Source: Cepaea nemoralis (Eukaryota; Mollusca; Gastropoda; Stylommatophora; Helicidae). From it: a DNA stretch of 64,000 nucleotides. Below the pieces are notes generated by a model. The model saw only the letters and a program-made list of their open reading frames with translations. It did no database searches and was not told the DNA's origin. The translations under genes and the position numbers were made by a program. The stretch lies in assembly GCA_014155875.1 (NCBI GenBank), contig JACEFZ010005109.1, forward strand, positions 189,501 to 253,500, in the 5' to 3' direction. Below, in pieces: positions 10,918 to 21,789 of this stretch (position 1 is the stretch's first letter; each line of letters begins with the position of its first letter).

Positions 10918-11335
10918 AGATTTTTTTCTTCTGCTACTGCTTCTTCTGCTGCTGCGGCTGCTTCTGGTGCTGCTTCGTCTTCTGCTGCTGCGCCTCGTCT
11001 TCTGCTGCTGCGCTTCGTCGTCTTCTTCTTCTTCTTCTTCTTCTTCTTCTTCTTCGATGGGTCATAGAGTCAATAACTTGCACTCGATGGGTTATATCAT
11101 GGATAACATGCACTCAATGGATCATGTATGCGATAACATGCACTCGATGGGTCATGCAATCGGTAAAACGCACGCGGTGGGTCATGTAGTCGGTAAAACG
11201 CACTCGATAGGTCATGTATTAAATAATAGTTACTCGATGGGTCATGCAGTGAAAAACATGCAATCGAAGGATCACGTAATCAACAACATATTGTCTATGG
11301 CTCATAGCACCGATAACAAACTCGCCGTCTTTGCT
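10918..11335 (+). repeat. CTT/CTG-rich tract and 30-bp tandem repeat
   Basis: A pyrimidine-rich CTT/CTG stretch (10918-11055) is followed by about nine diverged 30-bp units containing CGATGGGTCATG...AACATGCACT. The unit is ten codons, so a 162-codon frame (10877-11365) stays open with a decapeptide of the type SMGHVVNNMH. Degenerate continuation is visible at 11485-11575. There is no start context, splice site or known family to support coding. Confidence 0.85.
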
Positions 11336-11654
11336 CCAAGGGAAAATTCCTGGTTTGTATTTTAGTCTGGGTTTGGGGGTCCAGAGTACTTTAAAAAAAT
11401 GTTTAAATTCCCGTCTGAAAGAGGACACGAATACATGACTACCGCGTCGGCAGACAAGCCAGCTAACCACAGCCCTGTCTTGGCGCGTCATGATAATCAT
11501 AAACTCGAAAGCACCTCATGCTAATCACAAACTTGAATGCACTTCAACATGCTAATCTTAAACTCCAATGGTAATGAAGTTTAAAGTTCCCAAAATAACA
11601 GACAAGATTCAAGCGAGGACATGGTAAATATGGCCGAATAGATATGAGCAATTG

Positions 11655-11935
11655 TTCTTAAACTTTAAACTGTGCTGATGCTGAGAAGCGGGTTCAACCC
11701 CTATATCGGTCAGCTGAACTAAATAAAAATGTTGACTTCTCTTCCTTGGGGACGTAAAATACAAGTACCCCCGAAGTCGGAGTGGATTCGCCTGGTGACG
11801 AGAGACACTGGTAACAAGGAAAGCTAATCCACACGCAAACATCCGTCCAGTGCACTCCCTGGTCTGGGCAACTACTAGTAGTAGCGTGTGTATAGACTAC
11901 AGTCGAGTTCAAAGCCAACTAACGCAAAGAAAAAA
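11655..11935 (+). mobile_element. SINE-2 copy with B-box-like sequence
   Basis: Contains GCGGGTTCAACCCCTA, a good pol III B-box (GGTTCAANCC), then a body with GAAGTCGGAGTGGATTCGCC and AAGCTAATCCACACGCAAAC, ending near GAGTTCAAAGCC. The same blocks in the same order recur at 15575 and 46725, and a short form at 62353. The family is therefore a tRNA-like SINE. No clear TSD was found for this copy. Confidence 0.75.
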
Positions 11936-12239
11936 AGGCAAAGTAATGGCAGGCTATGACAGCTGGGAACTGTTCTTGAAAAGACAAACACAATTGTATT
12001 TGTTGAAGACAGAAAGAAAGGTACGACAGGAACAAAACGCACCGCTGCATCCAGCAAGCCAAGTATTTTAATGAACACATGATGGCTTCTAATAAGCGTT
12101 TCGTGCCTTCTTGGACCTCGCTAACTCTGGGTACTGCGCAGGTAAGATTAACGAATGCCGGCTGCAGACATTTTTTACCTGTTATTTCTCTCGGTTTCTC
12201 TAACCCAGTTTTTCCTAACCTTCGACTCTCAATTCTATA

Positions 12240-12690
12240 ATAGGCTACTTATAACTCTTATAAGAACAAAGCGACCTGTGACCCCATTTATAACAGCCAA
12301 GTAACCTACAACCCCATTTATAACAAACAACCCGCAACCCCATTTTTAACAGTCAAGTAACATGAAACCTGTTTATAACAAACAAGTAACCTGCAACCCT
12401 ATTTACAACAGCTTCTAGCGATCCCTTTATAACAATCAAGCAAACCGTCACCTCTTGTATAACAGCCAAGTAACCTGCGATCCCATTTAAACAGCCAATT
12501 TACCCCCGGCCACATTTATAACAGCAAAGCAAACAGTCACCCCATTTATAACAGCCAACTAACCTGCGATCACATTTAAAACAGCCAAGTAACCCGTGAC
12601 CCCATTTATAACAGGCAAACAAAATCGTCATCCCATTTATAACTGCCAAGTGCCAATTTATAACAATTAAGACACCTACAACTTCTTTTA
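12240..12690. repeat. About 30-bp degenerate tandem repeat
   Basis: Around 14 diverged copies of a unit of 29-31 bases containing CCCATTTATAACAGCCAAGT and AACCTGCGA. Units differ by many substitutions, indicating an old array. It directly abuts the 50-bp satellite. Confidence 0.85.
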
Positions 12691-12695
12691 TAACA

Positions 12696-14765
12696 ATCTA
12701 TACCAGCAGATCTGTCCAACATATTCGACTTTAACCAACTTGATCAACTATACCAGCAGATCTGTCCAACATATTCGACTTCAACCAACCTGATCTCGTA
12801 GGGAATGTCCTGAGTGCAGTGATGTCGGTTCTTAACTCAACTCAACTCAATCCAACCTGATCAACTATACCGGCAGATCTGTCCAACATATTCGATTTCA
12901 ATCAACCTGATCAACTATACCGGCAGATCTGTCCAACATATTCGACTTCAATCAACCTGATCAACTATACCGGCAGATCTGTCCAACATATTCGATTTCA
13001 ATCAACCTGATCAACTATACCGGCAGATCTGTCCAACATATTCGATTTCAATCAACCTGATCAACTATACCGGCAGATCTGTCCAACATATTCGACTTCA
13101 ATCAACCTGATCAACTATACCGGCAGATCTGTCCAACATATTCGACTTCAATCAACCTGATCAACTATACCGGCAGATCTGTTCAACATATTCGATTTCA
13201 ATCAACCTGATCAACTATACCGGCAGATCTGTCCAACATATTCGACTTCAATCAACCTGATCAACTATACCGGCAGATCTGTCCAACATATTCGACTTCA
13301 ATCAACCTGATCAACTATACCGGCAGATCTGTCCAACATATTCGACTTCAATCAACCTGATCAACTATATCGGCAGATCTGTTCAACATATTCGATTTCA
13401 ATCAACCTGATCAACTATACCGGCAGATCTGTTCAACATATTCGACTTTAACCAACTTGATCAACTATACCGGCAGATCTGTCCAAAGTATTCGATATCA
13501 ATCAACCTGATCAACTATACCGGCAGATCTGTCCAACATATTCGATTTCAATCAACCTGATCAACTATACCGGCAGATCTGTTCAACATATTCGATTTCA
13601 ATCAACCTGATCAACTATACCGGCAGATCTGTCCAACATATTCGACTTCAATCAACCTGATGAACTATACCGGCAGATCTGTTCAACATATTCGATTTCA
13701 ATCAACCTGATCAACTATACCGGCAGATCTGTTCAACATATTCGACTTTAACCAACTTGATCAACTATACCGGCAGATCTGTCCAAAGTATTCGATATCA
13801 ATCAACCTGATCAACTATACCGGCAGATCTGTCCAACATATTCGACTTCAATCAACCTGATCAACTATACCGGCAGATCTGTTCAACATATTCGATTTCA
13901 ATCAACCTGATCAACTATACCGGCAGATCTGTTCAACATATTCGATTTCAATCAACCTGATCAACTATACCGGCAGATCTGTTCAACATATTCGATTTCA
14001 ATCAACCTGATCAACTATACCGGCAGATCTGTCCAACATATTCGATTTCAATCAACCTGATCAACTATACCGGCAGATCTGTCCAACATATTCGACTTCA
14101 ATCAACCTGATCAACTATACCGGCAGATCTGTTCAACATATTCGATTTCAATCAACCTGATCAACTATACCGGCAGATCTGTTCAACATATTCGATATCA
14201 ATCAACCTGATCAACTATACCGGCAGATCTGTCCAACATATTCGACTTCAATCAACCTGATCAACTATACCGGCAGATCTGTTCAACATATTCGATTTCA
14301 ATCAACCTGATCAACTATACCGGCAGATCTGTCCAACATATTCGACTTCAATCAACCTGATCAACTATACCGGCAGATCTGTCCAACATATTCGACTTCA
14401 ATCAACCTGATCAACTATACCGGCAGATCTGTTCAACATATTCGACTTCAATCAACCTGATCAACTATACCGGCAGATCTGTCCAACATATTCGACTTCA
14501 ATCAACCTGATCAACTATACCGGCAGATCTGTTCAACATATTCGACTTCAATCAACCTGATCAACTATACCGGCAGATCTGTCCAACATATTCGACTTCA
14601 ATCAACCTGATCAACTATACCGGCAGATCTGTCCAACATATTCGACTTCAATCAACCTGATCAACTATACCGGCAGATCTGTCCAACATATTCGACTTCA
14701 ATCAACCTGATCAACTATACCGGCAGATCTGTTCAACATATTCGACTTCAATCAACCTGATCACC
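12696..14765. repeat. 50-bp satellite
   Basis: About 40 head-to-tail copies of a 50-bp unit containing AACTATACCGGCAGATCTGT and CATATTCGACTTCAATCAAC. Most copies differ at only one to three sites (GTCC/GTTC, GACTTC/GATTTC). A rare variant with CAAAGTATTCGATATC follows a TTTAACCAACTTG copy at both 13431-13500 and 13731-13800, exactly six units apart, showing a 300-bp block duplication. The array is interrupted once, at 12796-12851. Confidence 0.97.
12796..12851 (+). mobile_element. 56-bp LINE 3' end inserted in the satellite
   Basis: The insert reads GGGAATGTCCTGAGTGCAGT then a stop, and finishes with a (AACTC)n tail. It is flanked by an 11-bp TSD, CCAACCTGATC, at 12785-12795 and 12852-12862. 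The coding end is RRECPECSDVGS, matching the end of the LINE-I insert at 37278 (GRLWNVPNAVMSV in its displaced frame; same DNA) and the WECPVCSD block near 6045. It is an extremely 5'-truncated retrotransposition event. Confidence 0.9.
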
Positions 14766-15291
14766 AATACTGGGAGAACACAACCTGAACCACTCGATTC
14801 TAACCACCATGATCAAGTACACCGACAGATTCCAGTGGGACACATTCCAAGCTAACCAACCTGATACTGTGTAATGCCACGTGTAAGCGATCTGGGAATC
14901 TATATCTAGAGGTCCCTGATTCAGGTTCTTTAACACAAAGAAAGCTAATCTGACCGACACGTGAGCACTGTAAGCATTACATCTGGTGCAAACTTTTAAA
15001 ATGATCACACCAGAGACACTGCGATTTTATTCATGACTTTCATCTTCTTCTTCGTGCACCTTCAGACGCCAATGTGAGTAATCTGAAGAAAACAGCAGTC
15101 AACTTAAGCTTGTTATCTCAATAAAGTTTATCCTCAAATTGAACGGGTCTAGGTCAAAATAATATTCTCTGTATTGCATATGTTGGACACTCATGCAACA
15201 CGTGCTTTGTTTAAACAGTAGCCACAAACAATATACTGCACGATTTATTGCCTGTCATATTTCGCTGCATCTCGTCAGGTGTATACTTCAC

Positions 15292-15332
15292 GCACGCACG
15301 CACGCGTGCGCGCGCGCGCGCACACACACACC
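15292..15332. repeat. CG/CA dinucleotide tract
   Basis: CACG repeats pass into (CG)n and then (CA)n. The alternating purine-pyrimidine run is a potential Z-DNA former. Confidence 0.9.
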
Positions 15333-15569
15333 ATATAAAGTGAATAAATGAATAATACTTAAGCTGAAACAATTAAAACTCCACAGTTACAGGTATTATT
15401 CAAAAGTGGAGCATCTGTTATCTTTACGGTAATTTCAATTTTATTACCAACGTATTATTTATTTATTTACTTTCTGCAGCGAACTATGCCAGGCAATAAA
15501 TCGTGCAACATATTGTCTGTGGCTTCTGTGTTTAAATTCACTAAGGGATTATACTATTTTGAAATATTT

Positions 15570-15755
15570 AGTTCCACAGTTACATTCAGAAGTCGGAGTG
15601 GGTTCGCTTGATGGCAAGGGACACTTAATAGGCAAAGATAGCTAATCCACACCCAAACATCAGTCCAGTGCCCTACACAGTAGTAGCAGCAGCAGCAGCA
15701 GCAGCAGTACGTGTGTGCACTAGAGTTCAAAGCTGACGAAGGAAAGAAAAAAGTA
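15570..15755 (+). mobile_element. SINE-2 copy, body only
   Basis: Begins within the body (CAGAAGTCGGAGTGGGTTCGC) and ends past a (GCA)n run at 15678-15706, with GAGTTCAAAGC as in the copy at 11655. The B-box head is missing, so this copy is 5'-truncated. Confidence 0.7.
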
Positions 15756-16500
15756 TCTCCTTTCTTTAGTATAATAAATATGACGTCAGCCTGATGTGAC
15801 CTGTGCGGAGTCTGAAGATTGTTACTATTTGTTATTCGTGAAATTATAGAACATATTACAATGATGTAACTCATAGGAATCGGCCTTTAGCAGGTGTACA
15901 TAGATCTCCCCACCGCCTGTTGGATCTCCGAATAGAGATATGCCAAGATTTTTAAGCTGGTGCTGCCATTAAGAAAAGCAGCAAAGATATCAAAGTGATA
16001 GTTCACGCATTCTGGAGTATCTCTACATCTGTTGAATTATGCCACGTTTCAGACACAACAAGGCAGATGGAATGGGTGTCAGACGGTTAGCCTGAATAGA
16101 TCCTGACTGATGGTCATAATATTACATATGATGCTTCGATTAAATTCCTATTCTCTTTGTCATATATGTATATAAATATAAAGTGACAATTTGGTCAGAG
16201 AAACATTCCGTTCAGACGTTAAGTAATTCGTAATCTCTTATTTAAGCATGTTGTTTTGCTACAGTGTGGGACATGGAATGAGTGAGGTAGGTAGGATTAG
16301 TGAGGTAGGGAAAGAATGAGGTACAATATAAACGATATATGAATATGTCAGGTAGGAGATAAATAAGGTACAGAATATGTGAGGCACAGTGGGTGAGAAA
16401 CTGTCATAATTAATACATTTATGTAACAAGCGCAAAGGCCATAAAACAAATCGTTTAACTACGACATCCCGTAAAAGAACAATGAAGTAACATAACTAAG
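15756..16500. other. No gene recognised; short GTGAGGTA repeats
   Basis: Unassigned sequence. Between about 16270 and 16400 a loose repeat of GAGGTAGG/GAATGAGGTA-type motifs occurs. No coding potential is evident. Confidence 0.4.
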
Positions 16501-16524
16501 TCAACTACTATGTGACGGTTTCTT

Positions 16525-17125
16525 CTTTCTTCTTCTTCAGCGTTCCGAGCCATTGAGATTCTTTGCTGCAGATACAATCCGTCTCCATTCGTCTCTCTGG
16601 TTGACCTTCTCTTGCCAGTCGCTGATTCCAAGTGCATGTAGGTCTGTATATATATTATCTCTCCACCGTCTTCTTGGTCTACCTCGGGGTCTACGGTCAT
16701 TTATTTCCTGAGTGTAAGCGAGTTTTGTTTCCCTATTATCTTCCATTCTTTCTATATGCCCCAGCCATTGTAGTCTATTAGCCTTCATGATACCAGTGAT
16801 TAGCGGGGACTTAAACAGATCATAAATGTCTTTGTTACTTTTTCATTTCCACTCTCCACTTTGTGTATCCCTAATGGGTCCAAAGATGCGTCTTAAAACT
16901 TTGTTCTCAAAGGTTTGTAACAAGGCTTCGTCTCCTTTAGTTGTACTCCAGGTTTCAGAGCCATACAGCACGACTGGTCTGATCAGTGTTTTGTATATTG
17001 TGATTTTGGTGTTACGAGATAGCGCCTTTGATTTTAGTAGATGTTGTAGTGCATAGTATATCTTATTTCCAGAATTGATTCTAGTTTGTATTTCTTCCCT
17101 TATGATGTTGGAGCAGTTGAAGATT
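16525..17125 (-). pseudogene. LINE-C fragment, C-terminal end with (GAA)n tail
   Basis: From 17125 downwards the minus strand encodes REEIQTRINSGNKIYYALQH and LIRPVVLYGSETWS, then after a frameshift near 16830 MKANRLQWLGHIERMEDNRE, RPRGRPRRRW and a stop after KNLNGSER. A (GAA)n-type tail follows (seen as TTCTTC at 16520-16540). These blocks are typical of the region downstream of RT in many invertebrate LINEs. It is 5'-truncated, with at least one frameshift. The tail resembles those of the inserts ending at 57715 and 62496. Confidence 0.85.
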
Positions 17126-17489
17126 GTACCCATAGCTCTGGCGTGTGATTAGGGAAAGGGGGGGGGGGGCACAATGTTAATTTTCTAGGACACAAAGGAC
17201 ACGGCCATTAGAAGAGTCTAACCGCCCATGTGTTAGACATCAAATTTCCGGTCGGGGGTGCTGCGAGGCGATTTTAACTCGCTCTGTCGCAGGAATCTTA
17301 TTTATTTATAAGCAGTAACAGCGCGAACCAGTGGAAGTTGTTAAACAAATAACTGCCTAGAACTAAAGAAGTTAGTGTAACCAGGAAGGCAGGAACATTT
17401 AAAATATAAGACAAGATAGAGCGGGGAAAAGCAACATCTGTTTGCACCTGAATGCGGTAACTCGTAAATGACTGGAGGTAGTGTTGGGA

Positions 17490-17890
17490 GATGTTTTTTT
17501 CTGGGCGCTTGTGTCCGGAAGTCAGTACTTGAGGGCCCATAGTTTATTTTTTACCGTTTGCGACGGGACCGCAGTATTTAAGGGATATATGTCTTAGCGT
17601 TCGTGACAGGAAAGTCAGTATATGAGGGATGTATTTCTTGGCGTTCGTCACGGGAAGCCAGTATTTGAGAGATGTATTTCTTGGCGCTCGTGACGGTAGG
17701 CTAGTATTTAAAGTATTATTTCTTAGCGTTCGTGGGGGGTGGGCCAGTATATGAGACGTATTTCTTGGCGCTCGTGGCGGTAAGCCAGAATTTGAGGGAT
17801 TAATTTTTTTGGCTTTAGTGACGAGAAGCCAGTATTTAAGTAATGTATTTCGTGGCGTTCGTAACGGGTGGCCAGAATTTCAACAAGATG
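17490..17890. repeat. About 45-bp degenerate tandem repeat
   Basis: Seven to eight diverged units of 43-50 bases with TGTATTTCTTGGCGTTCGTG and CCAGTATTTGAG. Indels between units are common. No coding potential was recognised. Confidence 0.85.
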
Positions 17891-18359
17891 TTTGAGAAAC
17901 GAGAAAAGAAATGGCCTTAACGTGTAAGAATAAATTAAAACGTACACACAAACACGCTATATAGCTCTCGGGTCTCTACAGAGTGAAGAAATCAGAACGT
18001 GTTTTGAGGACACACTTAGTAACCGACTCACGTGTAGTGATTTGATTGGAACAAAGCGAAGTAACAGTGTTGTTTGTATAAAGACAGAGCATTCCAAAAT
18101 AGCTCACAGTTTATAGTTACCGCCCGGGCGCAACAATTGCCAGTCTGTTTACAATTATCGGCTGCATATTTGGAAACATAATCTCGCCCTGGCGATACCG
18201 ACATGTCCCAAACAGCAGGTGTATTATATTCGCATATCTACTGCTTCTTCTACGTTTAGAATAGTGGTTCCCACAGTTGGCGGTATCGACACTCTCCTTG
18301 ATGCAGTAGAATGATTCAGAAGACCAGGGCTGCAGCAACCGGGTAGGTGATTTATAACT

Positions 18360-18580
18360 ATTTGATACTCAGCGTTTGGTTAAACAACTCAACATAAATT
18401 GAGTAGACAACTCAACAGTGTCAGCATAGAATACTCAACAGCGTTTGAATAGGTAACTCAACAACGTTTGAATAGACAACTCAACATCGTTTAGATAGAA
18501 AACTCACCAGCGTTTGAATAGACAACTCAACAGCGTTTGACTAGAGAAACAAACTGCGTTTGGGTAGACAACTCAGCATT
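18360..18580. repeat. About 23-27-bp tandem repeat
   Basis: Roughly eight degenerate units containing GCGTTTGAATAGACAACTCA. It is short and old, judged by the number of substitutions. Confidence 0.8.
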
Positions 18581-18978
18581 ACAGAAAAAATACAAAAGCA
18601 ATACCCGGATATAATGAGGTAATTTGTCCCTCAGAAGTACAATTTTTTATTATAAATATACGATTCGTCTTCTTCATACAACTCTTAATTACACTATGAA
18701 GCATAGATCTTTTGTTTCTATCTTACATTGTATCTACACACTCCTGATTCCTTCTGATCACACGGGCTTAAGTTGTTTTAACCAGTGGAGGGCTTTGGGT
18801 TTGCGTGGTAACTATAACCCGTCTGATATGTAGCGGCGCCATCCCCAGGTTTCAACTAGTCGTAAAACTGATACCTGGTGTTACTCTGGATTTTACAAGT
18901 AAAAAAGCGATAAAGGAGACCATCACATCTAATATATAAGTCAGTAACAAACCATAAGAAAGTATGTTGGATTGTAAA

Positions 18979-19165
18979 TCCAACGGCTCTATCAACAGAT
19001 TTACAATCCAACAGACTTTCTTTGATTGATTGATTGATTGATTTCAATCAATCAATCAAAGAAAGACTGTTTTACAATCCAACAGACTTTCTTTGATTGA
19101 TTGATATCAATCAATCAATCAAAGAAAGTCTGTTGGATTTTAAGTCTGTTGATAGAGCCGTTGGA
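18979..19165. repeat. Large imperfect palindrome with TGAT/ATCA core
   Basis: The outer arms, 18979-19038 and 19106-19165, are inverted copies of about 60 bases with two mismatches near the arm middle (starting TCCAACGGCTCTATCAACAG). Between them lies a further partial copy of the arm with TGATTGATTGAT / ATCAATCAATCA cores at 19021-19065 and 19091-19115. The whole can fold as one long hairpin or two smaller ones. Confidence 0.93.
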
Positions 19166-19350
19166 GTGCAAGACTGTTGATAGAGCCGTGGGAGTGCAGA
19201 TGGAGCCGTGGGACTGCACACGGAGCCGTGAAATTGCACGTCTGTAGCTAGAACTGTAGGACTGCAAGTCTGTACATAGAACGTGTGTTCGTACGGCTGG
19301 AACTAGAGCCGTGGGAATGCAGGTCTGTAGCTAGAATCGTGCAATTGCAA
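19140..19350. repeat. Degenerate repeats of the palindrome arm end
   Basis: Seven or so variants of GTCTGTTGATAGAGCCGTGG-GTGCA follow the right palindrome arm, with unit length varying from about 19 to 30. The array appears to have grown from the arm sequence. Confidence 0.75.
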
Positions 19351-19954
19351 GTATGCAGCCTGACTTTTAACTTGTATGGGAACCTTCACCTTATTATGTC
19401 GAACCCAGCTACAACCAGATCTGCATTTCGGTTAAACAATAAACACACGCACGTCTTTGTGTGTACGCTCACCCACACACGAGCACTACTCCGCTAAACT
19501 CGTGTGTTATGAAACTGTTTTCATAAAAGTTTTTTTTAATAGAATTCTTCCCCAACATTCGTCAAGTTGGATTAGCTTCAGTCAGTTGACTCGTCTGATT
19601 TCATATAACCCTGTCTGTCATAGACAGATGTTACTTTATAATACGCAGTTAAAATAATAAATACTAGAGGGTTACAGTAATAACTGCGGATATTATGGGA
19701 TAATGTAAGTAAATGTTGAAGCCGAAGGATGTAAATGTGTCTGAACTAACACTGTGGACTATGTTTATGAGAACATACATCTAACAATAAACTTATCTTT
19801 CTAAAGTTTACATGTAGACATTGGTTCCATGTAATAGGCAATAATTCATTTTCCTACCTCCAGTGACAGACATTTATGACACAGAATGCCCTAATGTTAT
19901 CAAATGTAGAACATCTTATGCAATAAATGCCAGTCACTGTAGGTTATGAAATGA

Positions 19955-20240
19955 ATTCTTACTTGTTACATTGAACCAGTTTTACCACACGGTTGTGAAT
20001 CATGGACAAATAGGAAACAAGCTACAACATTCCATGACGCTTCAGAGATATGGTTTTACAGAAGATTGCTGAAAATCTATCGGACAGTCAAAATAAGCAA
20101 CCTGCATGTATTGAAAGAAGTTAAGATACAAAAACAACCTATCACAAAATTAGAAAAATACAACCGTCATTTTTTTGGCCACATTATGAGAAGAGAAACA
20201 TCGCAATATATTGTGACAACTGGGAAAGGTTTGTGAACAG
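19955..20240 (+). pseudogene. LINE-B-like C-terminal fragment
   Basis: The plus strand reads EPVLPHGCESWTNRKQATTF, SEIWFYRRLLKI and HFFGHIMRRETSQYIVTTGK in one nearly open frame. This is the same block as near 2560 on the minus strand and is related to LINE-A. No start, RT core or tail remains. Confidence 0.8.
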
Positions 20241-20403
20241 ACAGATATTCTAAGACAACGAAGGATGTTTCTTGAAAGCCTTTTGTCATAGCACGGAAAG
20301 AAGCCAGCATACAAAACGATGCATACTGCCGGAGGCCCCAGGATGTAGAATGGCGTGATCGTCCATACCAATCTGCGAAGAACTTGAATAAAGGCGAGAT
20401 GAT

Positions 20404-20625
20404 ATACTTCAATGTACCGGGTTTTATCCCATATGGCTGTTATTTTCTGCAGGGCGGACTACAGAAAGCGTCGAACAAAGCGTGGACTCTGTAGCTCTAG
20501 CGACTACCACTCAGGAGACTCCGAGAAACCTGCACTCGTGATTAGAATGACGAAGACTGGATTCGAATCCACAACTTTCGGAGCGCGAGGCAGACAGCTT
20601 AACCACGTCGCTCAGGAGTCCCACT
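20404..20625 (-). mobile_element. SINE-4 copy with tRNA-like head
   Basis: On the minus strand the head begins GGGACTCCTGAGCGACGTGG (A-box-like TGAGCGACGTGGTTAAG) and carries GGATTCGAATCC, a near-perfect B-box. The opposite end, ACTTCAATGTACCGGGTTTT on the plus strand, recurs inverted at about 56965-56995. This is a tRNA-derived SINE rather than a tRNA gene, because the acceptor arms do not pair. Confidence 0.7.
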
Positions 20626-20659
20626 AATGATGAATAGATTGGGTTAACTCTGGTATCTG

Positions 20660-21320
20660 TCTTACATAATCTTGCAAGTACATGAGACTCTGGGAATACT
20701 CTTGCAAGTACATGAGACTCTGGGAATACTCTTGCAAGTACATGAGACTCTGGGAATACTCTTGCAAGTACATGAGACTATGGGAATACTCTTGCAAGTA
20801 CATGAAACTCTGACAATTCTCTTTCAAGTACATGAGACTGTGACAATACTCTTGCAAAGACATGAGATTCTAACAATAATCTTGCAAGTTCATGAGATTC
20901 TGACAATAATCTTGCAAGTTCATGAGATTCTGACAATGCTCTTGTAAGTGCATGAGACTATGTCAATACTCTTGCAAGTACATGAGATTCTGACAATGCT
21001 CTTGTAAGTACATGAGACTCTGACAAGACTCTTGCAAGTAGATGAGACTCTGACAATACTCTTGCAAGTAGATGAGACTGACAAGACTCTTGCAAGTACA
21101 TGAGACTGTGACAATACTCTTGTAAAGACATGAGATTCTAACAGTAATCTTGCAAGTTCATGAGATTCTGACAATGCTCTTGTAAGTACATGAGACTATG
21201 ACAAGACTCTTGCAAGTAAATGAGACTCTGACAATACTCTTGCAAGTACATGAGATTCTGACAATACTCTTGCAAGTACATGAGACTCTGGCAATACTCT
21301 TGAAAGTACACGAGACTGAC
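20660..21320. repeat. 30-bp tandem repeat
   Basis: About 22 copies of a 30-bp unit containing CTTGCAAGTACATGAGACTC, with the 5' copies almost identical and the 3' ones more variable. Ten-codon periodicity keeps frames open on both strands (for example LQVHETLGIL). It is not considered coding. Confidence 0.93.
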
Positions 21321-21359
21321 AATAAACAATTATTTTAAGAAACACATATCTATATGGAT

Positions 21360-21605
21360 GCGATTTCTAAGGAATATCTAAAGAACACAATGAGTTGAGA
21401 GAAAAACAGAAGTATCTAAATAATGCAATGATCTGAAAGAAAAACAGAATTATCTAAAGAATACAATGAGCAGAAAGAAAAATAGAAGAATCTCAATAAT
21501 GCAATGAGCTGAAAGAAAAACAGAAGTATATAAAGAATGCAATGAGCTGATTGACAAAATAGAAGTATATAAAGAATACAATGAGCGGAAAAAGAAAAAA
21601 AAAAC
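21360..21605. repeat. About 38-bp A-rich tandem repeat
   Basis: Six units containing GCAATGAGCTGAAAGAAAAACAG then AAGTATATAAAGAAT. It is AG-rich on the plus strand and moderately diverged. Confidence 0.85.
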
Positions 21606-21789
21606 AGAAGATACCTTCGAGGTTCAGATAAACATTTTAAACTAATTGTAGAATTAGATTATATGTACGTCGTGAAGATAGACAAAGTTTAGTCGCAACT
21701 AGTCGTATGCCTACGACGGTTAGTGTATCGTCAGGGTAAGGATAGAGATCAGGTTGCTGTGGAAAAACAAACAGAACATAGTGTGTTGA

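Noticed and set aside
12862..14762. CRISPR-like array (50-bp units; also the 40-, 41- and 33-bp arrays)
   Set aside because: Units follow directly with no variable spacers, and there are no cas genes. These are eukaryotic satellites.
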